From the NCBI GenBank assembly GCA_018267275.1, contig JAFDYV010000003.1, forward strand, positions 186,001-250,000: a stretch of DNA of 64,000 bases. The letters are read 5' to 3'. The first letter of the stretch is position 1. Each line of letters begins with the position of its first letter. Of the stretch, positions 1 to 7,414 are shown piece after piece. Both the position numbers and the translations under genes were made by a program. The notes beneath the pieces were generated by a model. It was not told the DNA's origin and searched no databases. It was given only the letters and a program-made list of their open reading frames with translations. Source of the DNA: Bacteroidota bacterium. Lineage in GTDB: Bacteria > Bacteroidota > Bacteroidia > Cytophagales > Cyclobacteriaceae.

Positions 1-219
1 CTTCTAAAATTTTACCAAAACGGAGGGGGTTTTTCCGCTGGTGACGTAACCGCGTTGGCTATTGGAAACGTGGTGGCTTTCATTGTGGCCATGCTGGCGA
101 TTAAATCGTTTATTTCCTTTCTCACTAACCACGGGTTTAAGTTTTTCGGTTACTATCGCATTATCGTTGGCGTAGTCATTCTTGTCCTGTACCTATCTGG
201 AATTAAGTTAAGCGTGTAA
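1..219 (+). CDS. uppP: Undecaprenyl-diphosphatase, C-terminal part
   Basis: The reading frame is open from the first base of the window and ends at TAA 217-219, so only the last 72 residues are present. It encodes two hydrophobic segments ending in FGYYRIIVGVVILVLYLSG, the typical last transmembrane helix of the BacA/UppP family. These membrane enzymes dephosphorylate undecaprenyl diphosphate to recycle the lipid carrier for peptidoglycan and other envelope polymers. The catalytic motifs lie upstream, outside the window. The stop codon overlaps the truB start by one base (TAATG), which suggests translational coupling. The family call rests on the C-terminal helix pattern alone. Confidence 0.8.
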   Translation, partial: LLKFYQNGGGFSAGDVTALAIGNVVAFIVAMLAIKSFISFLTNHGFKFFGYYRIIVGVVILVLYLSGIKLSV

Positions 220-878
220 TGGAAATCACGGCTCCGCCTGAAGAAGGTCGCGTGTTGTTGGTCAACAAACCCCTGCAATGGACTTCGTTTGACGTGGTGA
301 ATAAATTGCGGTATAAATTAAAAATGAAAAAGATTGGCCATGCCGGCACGCTCGACCCCTTGGCCACAGGCCTGTTGATTATTTGTACTGGAAAATTCAC
401 CAAAAGGATTGAAGAGTTCCAAGCCCAAGAAAAAGAATACACCGGAGAATTTGTCATCGGTCAAACCACTCCATCTCACGATTTGGAAACTGAGGTTTCA
501 CAAGCCGTTGATTGTTCACAGTTACGTGATGAACAGATTTATGCAGCCGCAAAAAAACTCACGGGCACGTTGCAACAAATTCCACCTCTTCATTCCGCCA
601 TTAAAGTGGATGGCAAGCGTGCCTACAAGTTTGCTCGAAAAGGAAAGGAAATAGAGTTGAAGCCGCGCGAAGTAACCGTTTCGGTTTTCGAAGTCACCAA
701 AATTCAAATACCGATAATCGGCTTTAGAATTGTTTGCTCAAAAGGCACCTACATACGCAGTTTAGCCCGCGATTTTGGAAATGACTTGCGTGTGGGTGCA
801 TATTTGAGTTCTCTTTGCAGAACAAGAATTGGGGATTTTAAACTTGCTGACGCCAAAACGTTGGAAGAAATCGAGTAG
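219..878 (+). CDS. truB: tRNA pseudouridine(55) synthase TruB
   Basis: TruB converts U55 of the tRNA T-loop to pseudouridine. The 219-residue protein has the family signature GHAGTLDPLATGLL at residues 40-53, with the expected catalytic aspartate at D46. Further family motifs are VNKPLQWTSFDVV near the N-terminus and CSKGTYIRSLARDFG in the C-terminal half. It is short for the family (E. coli TruB is about 314 residues) and lacks an extended C-terminal PUA-like domain, which is usual in Bacteroidota. The ATG overlaps the uppP stop by one base and ribF follows after two bases, so uppP-truB-ribF is probably one transcript. The truB-ribF pairing is common in bacteria. Confidence 0.95.
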   Translation: MEITAPPEEGRVLLVNKPLQWTSFDVVNKLRYKLKMKKIGHAGTLDPLATGLLIICTGKFTKRIEEFQAQEKEYTGEFVIGQTTPSHDLETEVSQAVDCSQLRDEQIYAAAKKLTGTLQQIPPLHSAIKVDGKRAYKFARKGKEIELKPREVTVSVFEVTKIQIPIIGFRIVCSKGTYIRSLARDFGNDLRVGAYLSSLCRTRIGDFKLADAKTLEEIE

Positions 879-880
879 TT

Positions 881-1813
881 ATGAGAATTTACTACAGCTT
901 GGATGATTTTACGCGTTTAAAGTATGCGATAGTTACAAGTGGCACTTTTGATGGCGTTCATTTAGGGCATCAAAAAATACTAGGAAGGCTAAAGGAAATT
1001 GCTGCCAAAAATAGTGGCGAAACTGTTGTGATTACTTTTTGGCCGCACCCACGGTTGATTTTGCAGCCTGACGATGAGTCTCTTCGTTTGCTCAACACCT
1101 TTGAAGAAAAAGCCGAGCTGCTCAAACAGCAGGGCATCCAACACTTACTGCGCATTCCGTTCACTAAAGAGTTTTCGCAGATCACATCACAAGCTTTTAT
1201 CAAGAACATTTTGGTGGACATTATTGGTACCAAAAAACTTGTAATTGGTTACGACCATCGGTTTGGAAACAATCGCGAAGGCAGCTTTGAACAACTCAAA
1301 CTCAACGGGCCTACTTACGGTTTCGATGTAGAGGAAATTGAACGGCAAGATGTAGACCATGTTGGGGTTAGCTCATCTAAAATCAGACAAGCTTTGGAAA
1401 GTGGCGACATTGAAACCGCCACTCACTTTTTGGGTCGGCCCTACTCAATGACTGGCTCCGTTGTGAAAGGGGATAAACTCGGAAGAGTGCTCGGTTACCC
1501 CACAGCAAACATTGATTTAGATTCTCGCCACAAGCTGATTCCTTCTGATGGAATTTATGCCGTAACCATTCGCTATGAATCAACAACTCATCAAGGCATG
1601 TTGTACATTGGCAACCGTCCGACTGTGAATGGAACCAAACGCGTGATTGAAGTTAACTTGTTCAATTTCAACAAAGAAATTTACGGAGAAACCTTAACGG
1701 TAAACTTCCATTCATTGATCAGGCTCGATAGTAAATTCAAAGATTTAGAGGCACTCAAACAACAGTTGCATGACGACAAGGAAAAAGCACTTCAGCTTTT
1801 GAAAAACGTTTGA
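881..1813 (+). CDS. ribF: Bifunctional riboflavin kinase/FAD synthetase RibF
   Basis: RibF makes FMN from riboflavin and ATP, then adenylylates FMN to FAD. The 310-residue length is normal. The N-terminal nucleotidyltransferase domain (about residues 1-180) carries GTFDGVHLGHQKIL at 21-34, with the HxGH-type nucleotide-binding motif, and the later VSSSKIRQAL motif. The C-terminal riboflavin kinase domain (about 185-305) starts with GSVVKGDKLGRVLGYPTAN, including the conserved G-x-P-T-A-N element. The gene begins two bases after truB and faces the antiporter gene convergently with a 10-base gap, in which I see no clear hairpin. Confidence 0.95.
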   Translation: MRIYYSLDDFTRLKYAIVTSGTFDGVHLGHQKILGRLKEIAAKNSGETVVITFWPHPRLILQPDDESLRLLNTFEEKAELLKQQGIQHLLRIPFTKEFSQITSQAFIKNILVDIIGTKKLVIGYDHRFGNNREGSFEQLKLNGPTYGFDVEEIERQDVDHVGVSSSKIRQALESGDIETATHFLGRPYSMTGSVVKGDKLGRVLGYPTANIDLDSRHKLIPSDGIYAVTIRYESTTHQGMLYIGNRPTVNGTKRVIEVNLFNFNKEIYGETLTVNFHSLIRLDSKFKDLEALKQQLHDDKEKALQLLKNV

Positions 1814-1823
1814 AGAGATTGCC

Positions 1824-3422
1824 CTATTTTTCTTCTTCTAACTCCAACATCAGACGTGATTCTTCTAAATCCAACTCGCGCTCAATTTTCCTCAGCGCCT
1901 CATCACCTAACTCACCTTTCTTACGCATTTGCTCCAAAAAAACGCGTTCTTGTTTGATCAATGCATGCTGAATTTGCATGAACTGGTTTATCTGCTGTTC
2001 GGATAATTTTCCATCGCCTTGGTCCTGCTTCAATCGTTGAATGCGTAACTCGTACTTTAATTTTATTTTATTGAGAATACCATCATCAACTCCTAAGGAA
2101 TAGTTTTCTTCAATGTGCTCAATGATAGATGTTGCCATTTCATACCGCGCTTTATCTTCTACTTCTTTGGTGCTCACATCGGGTTGAATGCCCAGGCGCT
2201 TAATGAGTGCTGGAAGTGTCATCCCCTGAAAGACAAGGGTTGAAAAAATAACCGCGAAGGTTAGGAAGATAATCAAATCTCGATTGGGAAAAGCCGTGCC
2301 ATCGGCAAACACAATGGGCAACGCCAACGCTGCTGCCAACGATACTACCCCACGCATGCCCGACCACGCCACAATAAACACATTGCGTGCGGGTGGCCTA
2401 GGCTCGCGCGCCCGGATGCGCTTGCTAAAGAACCTTGGCAGGTAAGCACCAGGGTACACCCAAACAATGCGTGACACAATAGTAGCCATACTAACCACAA
2501 ATCCATACCAAAGTAATGTGGTAAATGAATGATCAGAAATATGCGAAAGAATTTGAGGCAACTGCAGACCAATTAAAACGAAAATCAATCCATTTAAAAT
2601 AAAGATGACCGTATCCCACGTAGCCCAAGCCTGCATGCGCGCTTCATGCTTAAAAATCTGTGATGACCGCTGGCTTAAGAACAAGCCGCAGGTTACTACC
2701 GCAAGCACACCAGACACGTGAATTTGTTCGGCTACAACATACGCTACATATGGCGCAATGAACGTCATGGTTGTATCGGTGGTGGGGTTATCGGGTGTAA
2801 TTCGGCGCAGCCAGAAAAAAATCTGCCCCACAATAAAACCTATGATAATACCCACCGCGGCCACATAAATAAAGTTAATACCTGCCAGCCAAAAAATAAA
2901 TGTACCCGAAGCGGTGGCAGCTATGGCATATCGCATGGCAATCAAGCCGGTTGCATCGTTAACCAAACTCTCCCCTTCCAAAATCGTGATCAAGCGTTTG
3001 GGTACTTTGAGCCCAACCGTGGCTGCCGCGGCCGCAACAGCATCGGGTGGAGATATAATTGCACCCAACACAAATGACTCAGGCCAACCAAAACCTGGTA
3101 TTACGTAGTGTGCCGCTGCGGCTACAACCGTTGTGGTGAAGAGTACGCAGCCAACAGCTAACAAAGAAATCGATCGGATGTTGGATTTGAAATCCGGCCA
3201 CGAAGTAGTCCACGCAGAGGAATACAAAGCTGGCGGTAAGAAAATCAAAAACATGACCTCCGGGCTCATTTGCACCGCTGGCAAGTTTGGAATGAGGCTG
3301 ATGCCAATACCCGCAAGCACCAACAACACTGGATAAGGAACCTTCACACGATCGGCAACCTCCGCCAGAGCGGTGACCACGGCCAGTAACAGTAAGATGA
3401 CGGTAATGTTCTCTAAATGCAT
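1824..3422 (-). CDS. Na+/H+ antiporter, CPA1 (NhaP/YjcE-like) family
   Basis: The 532-residue protein has about 12 hydrophobic segments over residues 5-410, followed by a charged, probably helical cytoplasmic tail (about 430-532) rich in E, K, Q and R. CPA1 signatures are visible: FLPPALYSSAW at 61-71, SPPDAVAA at 124-131 and EGESLVNDATGL at 149-160. The N-D pair in the last motif belongs to the expected ion-binding site. Such carriers exchange Na+ (or K+) for protons across the inner membrane and serve pH and salt balance. The exact ion cannot be told from sequence. The gene stands alone, convergent with ribF and divergent from the pterin genes. Confidence 0.9.
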   Translation of the reverse strand: MHLENITVILLLLAVVTALAEVADRVKVPYPVLLVLAGIGISLIPNLPAVQMSPEVMFLIFLPPALYSSAWTTSWPDFKSNIRSISLLAVGCVLFTTTVVAAAAHYVIPGFGWPESFVLGAIISPPDAVAAAAATVGLKVPKRLITILEGESLVNDATGLIAMRYAIAATASGTFIFWLAGINFIYVAAVGIIIGFIVGQIFFWLRRITPDNPTTDTTMTFIAPYVAYVVAEQIHVSGVLAVVTCGLFLSQRSSQIFKHEARMQAWATWDTVIFILNGLIFVLIGLQLPQILSHISDHSFTTLLWYGFVVSMATIVSRIVWVYPGAYLPRFFSKRIRAREPRPPARNVFIVAWSGMRGVVSLAAALALPIVFADGTAFPNRDLIIFLTFAVIFSTLVFQGMTLPALIKRLGIQPDVSTKEVEDKARYEMATSIIEHIEENYSLGVDDGILNKIKLKYELRIQRLKQDQGDGKLSEQQINQFMQIQHALIKQERVFLEQMRKKGELGDEALRKIERELDLEESRLMLELEEEK

Positions 3423-3579
3423 CGAAAGTTTAAGTCTTTACGCAATATAATTGTAAATCATTAATCAAGCGATAATCACGTCTTCACTCCAGGTGAAAGT
3501 ATTACTCCACCAAACAAATAGTTTTCTTTAATAAGTTCCCGTACGAACCTTTTGCATAATTTCATGTTTACAAGATCAC

Positions 3580-3987
3580 ATGAAGATTGCCGTTTCGCGA
3601 AAAGAGCATTTCAATGCAGCGCACCGTTTGTATAATCCCCAGTGGACATTTGAGAAGAATGAGGCTGTGTTTGGAAAGTGTAACAACCCCAACTACCACG
3701 GGCATAACTACGAATTGATTGTAACAGTGGTGGGGGAGCCCGATATGGAGACAGGGTATGTGTATGACATGAAGTTGTTGAGTGATCTGATTAAAGAAAA
3801 TATTTTGAAACATTTCGACCACAAAAACCTTAATTTAGATACGTCTTACTTCAAAACGTTGAACCCCACGGCAGAAAACATTGCTGTTGTGATATGGCAA
3901 ATTCTTAGGCAGTTAATTGATAACCGTTACGAACTAAAAGTGAAATTGTATGAGACCGAAAGAAATATCGTTGAATATCCTGCATGA
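3580..3987 (+). CDS. 6-pyruvoyl-tetrahydropterin synthase / QueD family protein
   Basis: This zinc enzyme family acts on 7,8-dihydroneopterin triphosphate, the FolE product. The 135-residue protein shows the zinc ligands H15 (NAAHRL), H40 and H42 (HGHNY), the catalytic C34, the D80-H81 pair (FDHKNL) and E125 (YETERN). The cysteine motif is CNNPNYHGHNY, that is C-x5-HGH. That spacing and the surrounding sequence match eukaryote-type 6-pyruvoyl-tetrahydropterin synthase, whereas E. coli QueD has C-x3-HGH. Either tetrahydrobiopterin or queuosine (6-carboxytetrahydropterin) synthesis is therefore possible; a queE homologue lies at about 39.4-40.0 kb. The 3' end overlaps folE by 38 bases, so the two are almost certainly co-expressed. 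Confidence 0.9.
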   Translation: MKIAVSRKEHFNAAHRLYNPQWTFEKNEAVFGKCNNPNYHGHNYELIVTVVGEPDMETGYVYDMKLLSDLIKENILKHFDHKNLNLDTSYFKTLNPTAENIAVVIWQILRQLIDNRYELKVKLYETERNIVEYPA

Positions 3988-4618
3988 TGATGACTACGAG
4001 CACCCCGTGTCTTCATACGATACACCGCTCCGTTCAGATGCCTTTGTGTTATCTGATGAGGAGAAAATAAAAAAAATCGAGTCTCATTTTCGTGAGATCA
4101 TGACGGTGCTTGGTTTGGATTTAACCGATGACAGCCTGCAAGGGACCCCAAAACGTGTGGCCAAAATGTTTGTGCAAGAGGCGTTTAGCGGATTAAACCC
4201 AGCCAACCGACCAAGCACGCGTTTATTCGAAAACAAATACAACTACGACCAGATGTTGGTGGAGAAAGACATTACTTTCTTTTCTCACTGCGAGCATCAC
4301 TTTGTACCGATCTATGGAAAGGCGCATGTCGCTTATTTTTCATCTGGTAAAGTGATTGGCCTTTCTAAGATTAATCGGTTTGTTCAATACTTTGCCAAGC
4401 GCCCGCAAGTGCAAGAACGATTGACGGTGCAAATAGGGAAGGAACTAGAGCGCGTGCTCAATACGCCAGATGTGGCGGTTGTCATTGATGCCAACCATAT
4501 GTGCGTGGCCTCACGTGGCGTGGGTGATACCAATAGCAAAACTGGTACCGCCTACTTCTCTGGTAAATTCAAAGACGAGAACACTAAGCGCGAGTTTCTG
4601 AACTACGTTAACCACTAA
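3950..4618 (+). CDS. folE: GTP cyclohydrolase I FolE
   Basis: FolE converts GTP to 7,8-dihydroneopterin triphosphate, the entry step for folate, biopterin and queuosine. The 222-residue protein has GTPKRVAKMFVQEAFSG at 65-81, the zinc-site motif SHCEHHFVP at 112-120 (C114, H117) and HMCVASRGVGDTNSKTGT at 183-200 (zinc ligand C185). The length is normal. The N-terminal 35 residues are acidic and poorly conserved, as is usual. The start is inside the 3' end of the upstream pterin synthase gene (38-base overlap). No later in-frame ATG gives a full N-terminal helix, so I keep this start. Confidence 0.95.
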   Translation: MRPKEISLNILHDDDYEHPVSSYDTPLRSDAFVLSDEEKIKKIESHFREIMTVLGLDLTDDSLQGTPKRVAKMFVQEAFSGLNPANRPSTRLFENKYNYDQMLVEKDITFFSHCEHHFVPIYGKAHVAYFSSGKVIGLSKINRFVQYFAKRPQVQERLTVQIGKELERVLNTPDVAVVIDANHMCVASRGVGDTNSKTGTAYFSGKFKDENTKREFLNYVNH

Positions 4619-4647
4619 CATCGTCTTTAAAATCAAGTTGTCAGGTT

Positions 4648-4678
4648 TTTGAAAGCCCCCGCAAAAGGTCTATCTTTG
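4648..4678 (+). promoter_or_regulatory. Bacteroidota-type promoter for the 74-residue protein gene
   Basis: TTTG at 4648-4651 (-33 element), a 19-base spacer, then TATCTTTG at 4671-4678, a perfect match to the Bacteroidota -7 consensus TAnnTTTG. Transcription should begin some 5-8 bases downstream, leaving a leader of about 40 bases before the ATG at 4729. This is the clearest promoter in the window. Confidence 0.75.
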
Positions 4679-4728
4679 CGCAGCAATTCTCAAAAACGTG
4701 CTTTTTAGCACATAAATCAACAATTAAC

Positions 4729-4953
4729 ATGGGTAGACCACCAATTTTACCAAAAAAGAAAAAAGACGGTTGGTACATTGAAGTGCGCAACAAAGGCGCA
4801 AAGACTGGCCTAATCTTAATTCGCGATAGCGAGCAAGCAATGATGCAAGCCGCTAAGCAGTATGAAACCACCAAAGATGTAATCATTTTGGGCGAGCACC
4901 GAAATGGCAAGAAGGTAGAAGACAAGAAGGCCAAGAAGATAAAAGCCGCATAA
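4729..4953 (+). CDS. Small basic conserved hypothetical protein
   Basis: A 74-residue, strongly basic protein. It begins MGRPPILPKKKKDGWYIEV and ends in a lysine-rich tail (GKKVEDKKAKKIKAA). The middle has a predicted short beta strand (WYIEVRNKG) and a helix (DSEQAMMQAAKQYETT). I recognise no characterised family; small proteins of this style occur in Cytophagales. The gene has its own strong consensus promoter (4648-4678) and a hairpin terminator at 4970-4994, so it is an independent, probably well expressed unit. The charge would suit nucleic-acid or ribosome binding, but that is only inference. Confidence 0.8.
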   Translation: MGRPPILPKKKKDGWYIEVRNKGAKTGLILIRDSEQAMMQAAKQYETTKDVIILGEHRNGKKVEDKKAKKIKAA

Positions 4954-4969
4954 GGCGATCTAAAAAAAC

Positions 4970-4994
4970 AAAAGCCCCGCATGGGGCTTTTTTT
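4970..4994. terminator. Bidirectional intrinsic terminator
   Basis: AAAAGCCCC (4970-4978), loop GCAT, GGGGCTTTT (4983-4991), then more T residues. There is an A-run on the left side too, so it can end transcription from both the small basic gene (+) and tadA (-). The tadA stop codon (4993-4995) lies in its T-run. Confidence 0.85.
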
Positions 4995-5445
4995 ATGCGT
5001 TTCTGATTCGCTGAAAGAACTGCATCAAAAGTTGGGTGCATTCTTCCGCCAGGATGCCTTTGGTGGTTTGTGTTTTTGGATGCAAAAGTGGAGTGGCGAT
5101 ACGGCCGTAGCCACGCTGCAAGTCTTCTGCTGCGTAAACCAACCGTTGTAACTGTACCCAGTGCAATGCGCCCGCGCACATCACGCACGGCTCCAACGTC
5201 ACATATAAAGTGCACTCGTCTAAATACTTTGAACCAAGCTCGTAGGCAGCTGTGGTGACCGCCAACATCTCAGCATGCGCAGTCGCATCCGTCAACCTTT
5301 CTGTTTGATTGTGCCCACGAGCAATTATTTTGTTTTTGCAGACGACAATTGCTCCCACCGGAACCTCTCCTGCATCAAGTGCTTTCTGGGCTTCTTTGTA
5401 TGCCTCGAGCATGAACTGCTCGTCTGTTTTGACTAGCGAGATCAA
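4993..5445 (-). CDS. tadA: tRNA-specific adenosine deaminase TadA-like nucleoside deaminase
   Basis: A 150-residue zinc deaminase. The zinc and catalytic residues are in HAEML (H57, E59) and PCVMC (C87, C90), and the order FMLEAYKEAQKALDAGEVPVGAIVV...HAE...LYVTLEPCVMCAGAL is that of TadA. TadA turns A34 of tRNA-Arg(ACG) into inosine at the wobble position. Guanine deaminase and other nucleoside deaminases share the fold, but the GEVPVGA and EPCVMCAGA signatures favour TadA. The gene lies one base downstream of the SPOR-OmpA gene on the same strand and ends in the bidirectional terminator. Confidence 0.9.
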   Translation of the reverse strand: MISLVKTDEQFMLEAYKEAQKALDAGEVPVGAIVVCKNKIIARGHNQTERLTDATAHAEMLAVTTAAYELGSKYLDECTLYVTLEPCVMCAGALHWVQLQRLVYAAEDLQRGYGRIATPLLHPKTQTTKGILAEECTQLLMQFFQRIRNA

Positions 5446-5446
5446 C

Positions 5447-6622
5447 TCACTTGCCTTTTGTAAATTCTATCTCAACACGGTCGTTGTATTGACTCAACGT
5501 GCCACCCTCGGGGTACAAGGGTATTTTGCCACCTTCACCCTTCACGCTGATGCGCTTGGCACCAATGCCTTGGCTGATGAGATAATCTCGTACGGCCTCT
5601 GCACGCTTGAGAGACAAATCTTTGGCCGACATGTTCTTGTTAGTAACGTCTGCTGATGGGGTTGGCGCAAAGAATGAAGAATTTGGTCCCATGGTAAATG
5701 TTTCGCGCGGTTGATCACCGTTTACATGACCATGTATTTTAATTTCGTACCGAATGTTTTCTTTCATGAGGTCTACCAACCCGTCTAATTCATTTTGAGA
5801 GGGCGCATACATAAACGCAGCGTTTTTGTAAAAGCGCACATTCGTGAAATCAACATAATCTCCCTTTTTTGCTTTTACCAGTGGAATCTCAACAATGGTT
5901 TCTCCATCGGGGCCTTTTTCGCCCTGTGGATTTTGAAAGTTAAAGACGGTGCTAGCTGCTCCGTATCCCGCTACCTGGGTCACGATGGTGTAGGCTCCAC
6001 GTTTGTTCAAAGGCGCTTCCAAGTAAACAATCTCACCCGGTTTGTAAGCTCGATATTGTGGAGCGCGAATGCCTTCTTGTACGTGTACTTCGCCTGACTT
6101 AATTTCCGTGTTGTCGTAGGTATTTCGCAGTTTAAAATAAAATGGCTTGCCCTTCGGTTTTGGTTTTTCCTCAACTTGCGGTGGTGTTTGTGCCTGAGGT
6201 TCTGTTTTAACAATTTTTGTAGAATCAACCACCGGATCAGTCACCACTGGCTTTTCAACAATTGGCTCAGGTTTCTTCTCTTCAACTGGCGGAGTCACGA
6301 TTGGTTCAATCTTTACAACAGGCTTCGTGCCCAGGTTGCCTTCGTATACCCACGCATCTTTATACTCTGTTTCGGCACGGAGTTTAACAGCAAGTGCATA
6401 GGCTTTCCTTTTGTCAGTGGTTGCCAGCACGTACACGTAATACAATTGCTTATCCGCATTAAACGCCTGCTCGCCTTGGTAACCTTGCAACTTGCACTTC
6501 TCCACAAGTCGGTCGGCATTCGAGCTGTTCTTAAATGCGCCAATGTTTACGTAGTATGATTCTTGGGCAAAAGACTGCAGTGCCAGAACAACTATCAACA
6601 GGGTTAGTTGGATTTTCCTCAT
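5447..6622 (-). CDS. SPOR and OmpA domain envelope protein (paralogue A)
   Basis: A 391-residue exported protein. Residues 1-19 form a signal peptide (MRKIQLTLLIVVLALQSFA). Residues 21-98 are a SPOR-type peptidoglycan-binding repeat (YYVNIGAFKNSSNADRLVEK...). A proline, glutamate and valine rich linker follows (about 103-158), then a beta-rich middle part, and an OmpA-like peptidoglycan-binding domain at about 270-390 with IKIHGHVNGD and LSLKRAEAVRDYLISQGI. It should sit in the periplasm or at the outer membrane and grip the cell wall at both ends. A paralogue with the same plan is at 7415-8683; a DUF1003 gene lies between them. The physiological role is not known to me. Confidence 0.85.
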   Translation of the reverse strand: MRKIQLTLLIVVLALQSFAQESYYVNIGAFKNSSNADRLVEKCKLQGYQGEQAFNADKQLYYVYVLATTDKRKAYALAVKLRAETEYKDAWVYEGNLGTKPVVKIEPIVTPPVEEKKPEPIVEKPVVTDPVVDSTKIVKTEPQAQTPPQVEEKPKPKGKPFYFKLRNTYDNTEIKSGEVHVQEGIRAPQYRAYKPGEIVYLEAPLNKRGAYTIVTQVAGYGAASTVFNFQNPQGEKGPDGETIVEIPLVKAKKGDYVDFTNVRFYKNAAFMYAPSQNELDGLVDLMKENIRYEIKIHGHVNGDQPRETFTMGPNSSFFAPTPSADVTNKNMSAKDLSLKRAEAVRDYLISQGIGAKRISVKGEGGKIPLYPEGGTLSQYNDRVEIEFTKGK

Positions 6623-6686
6623 GAAGCGTTTGTGTTTGGTGGCTCAAGTTAGCTATTTATCAACAAATGCTTTTTAACCCCAATAT

Positions 6687-7391
6687 TCAGTCCTTTGCCT
6701 GCCTGTATAAACGATCTGTAATTTCCTTCAGCATTTCTACCTGTATCTGCTGAATTTCAAAAAGTCGTTGTTGCTGGTTGAGAATCAGGTGATCCATTTT
6801 TTCATGCAGCATTCTGATTTCCAATTCTGCTTTTAAGTTCACTTGATAATCATGGCGCGATCTTTCTCGATCTTTTTCTTCTTGCCGATTTTGGCTCATC
6901 ATGATAACAGGTGCTTGAAGAGCTGCCAAGCAAGACAAAATCAAATTGAGCAGGATGAAAGGAAAAGGGTCGAACGGTTTGGTAAACAAATAAACGTTTG
7001 CAGCGATCCATGTGAACAGCACTGCAAAAAAAGAAATGATAAATGTCCAACTGCCGCCAAATGCCGCAATACGGTCGGCCAGACGCTGACCATAAGTAAG
7101 TGTCTCCTCCACGGATTGATCGACATCATCAGATATGGTTTGATTGTGGTGCAAAGCATCCAGTACCTCTTTCTCCAAAAGAGAAAGTGTACCAATGTTT
7201 TGCTTTAGCGATGACTCAATGTACCTGTTGCGAAACTCGTTATGCTCAGAAACTGACAGGCAGCAATCCTCATTAAAATGAGGGTGCTGCTGTCTGATTT
7301 GATTTAAAATGGCTGGACGAATGCCCCTACCTGTTACTTTTTGGTTGGAGGCAAACTCTTTACCCGAAAGATCACTTTTGAACTTTTCCAT
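6687..7391 (-). CDS. DUF1003 family membrane protein
   Basis: A 234-residue protein. The N-terminal 100 residues are soluble and hydrophilic, with a possible zinc or metal region around QHPHFNEDCC. Two transmembrane helices follow (about 118-137 and 143-166: FIISFFAVLFTWIAANVYLF and FILLNLILSCLAALQAPVIM), then a basic, helical tail (QNRQEEKDRERSRHDYQVNLKAE...) that looks like a coiled coil. The helix pair plus the QNRQEEKDRERSRHDYQVN motif is the DUF1003 signature. The function of the family is unknown. It stands between two SPOR-OmpA paralogues, all on the minus strand. Confidence 0.9.
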   Translation of the reverse strand: MEKFKSDLSGKEFASNQKVTGRGIRPAILNQIRQQHPHFNEDCCLSVSEHNEFRNRYIESSLKQNIGTLSLLEKEVLDALHHNQTISDDVDQSVEETLTYGQRLADRIAAFGGSWTFIISFFAVLFTWIAANVYLFTKPFDPFPFILLNLILSCLAALQAPVIMMSQNRQEEKDRERSRHDYQVNLKAELEIRMLHEKMDHLILNQQQRLFEIQQIQVEMLKEITDRLYRQAKD

Positions 7392-7414
7392 GCCGGAAAG
7401 TTCACTAGAAAGAT

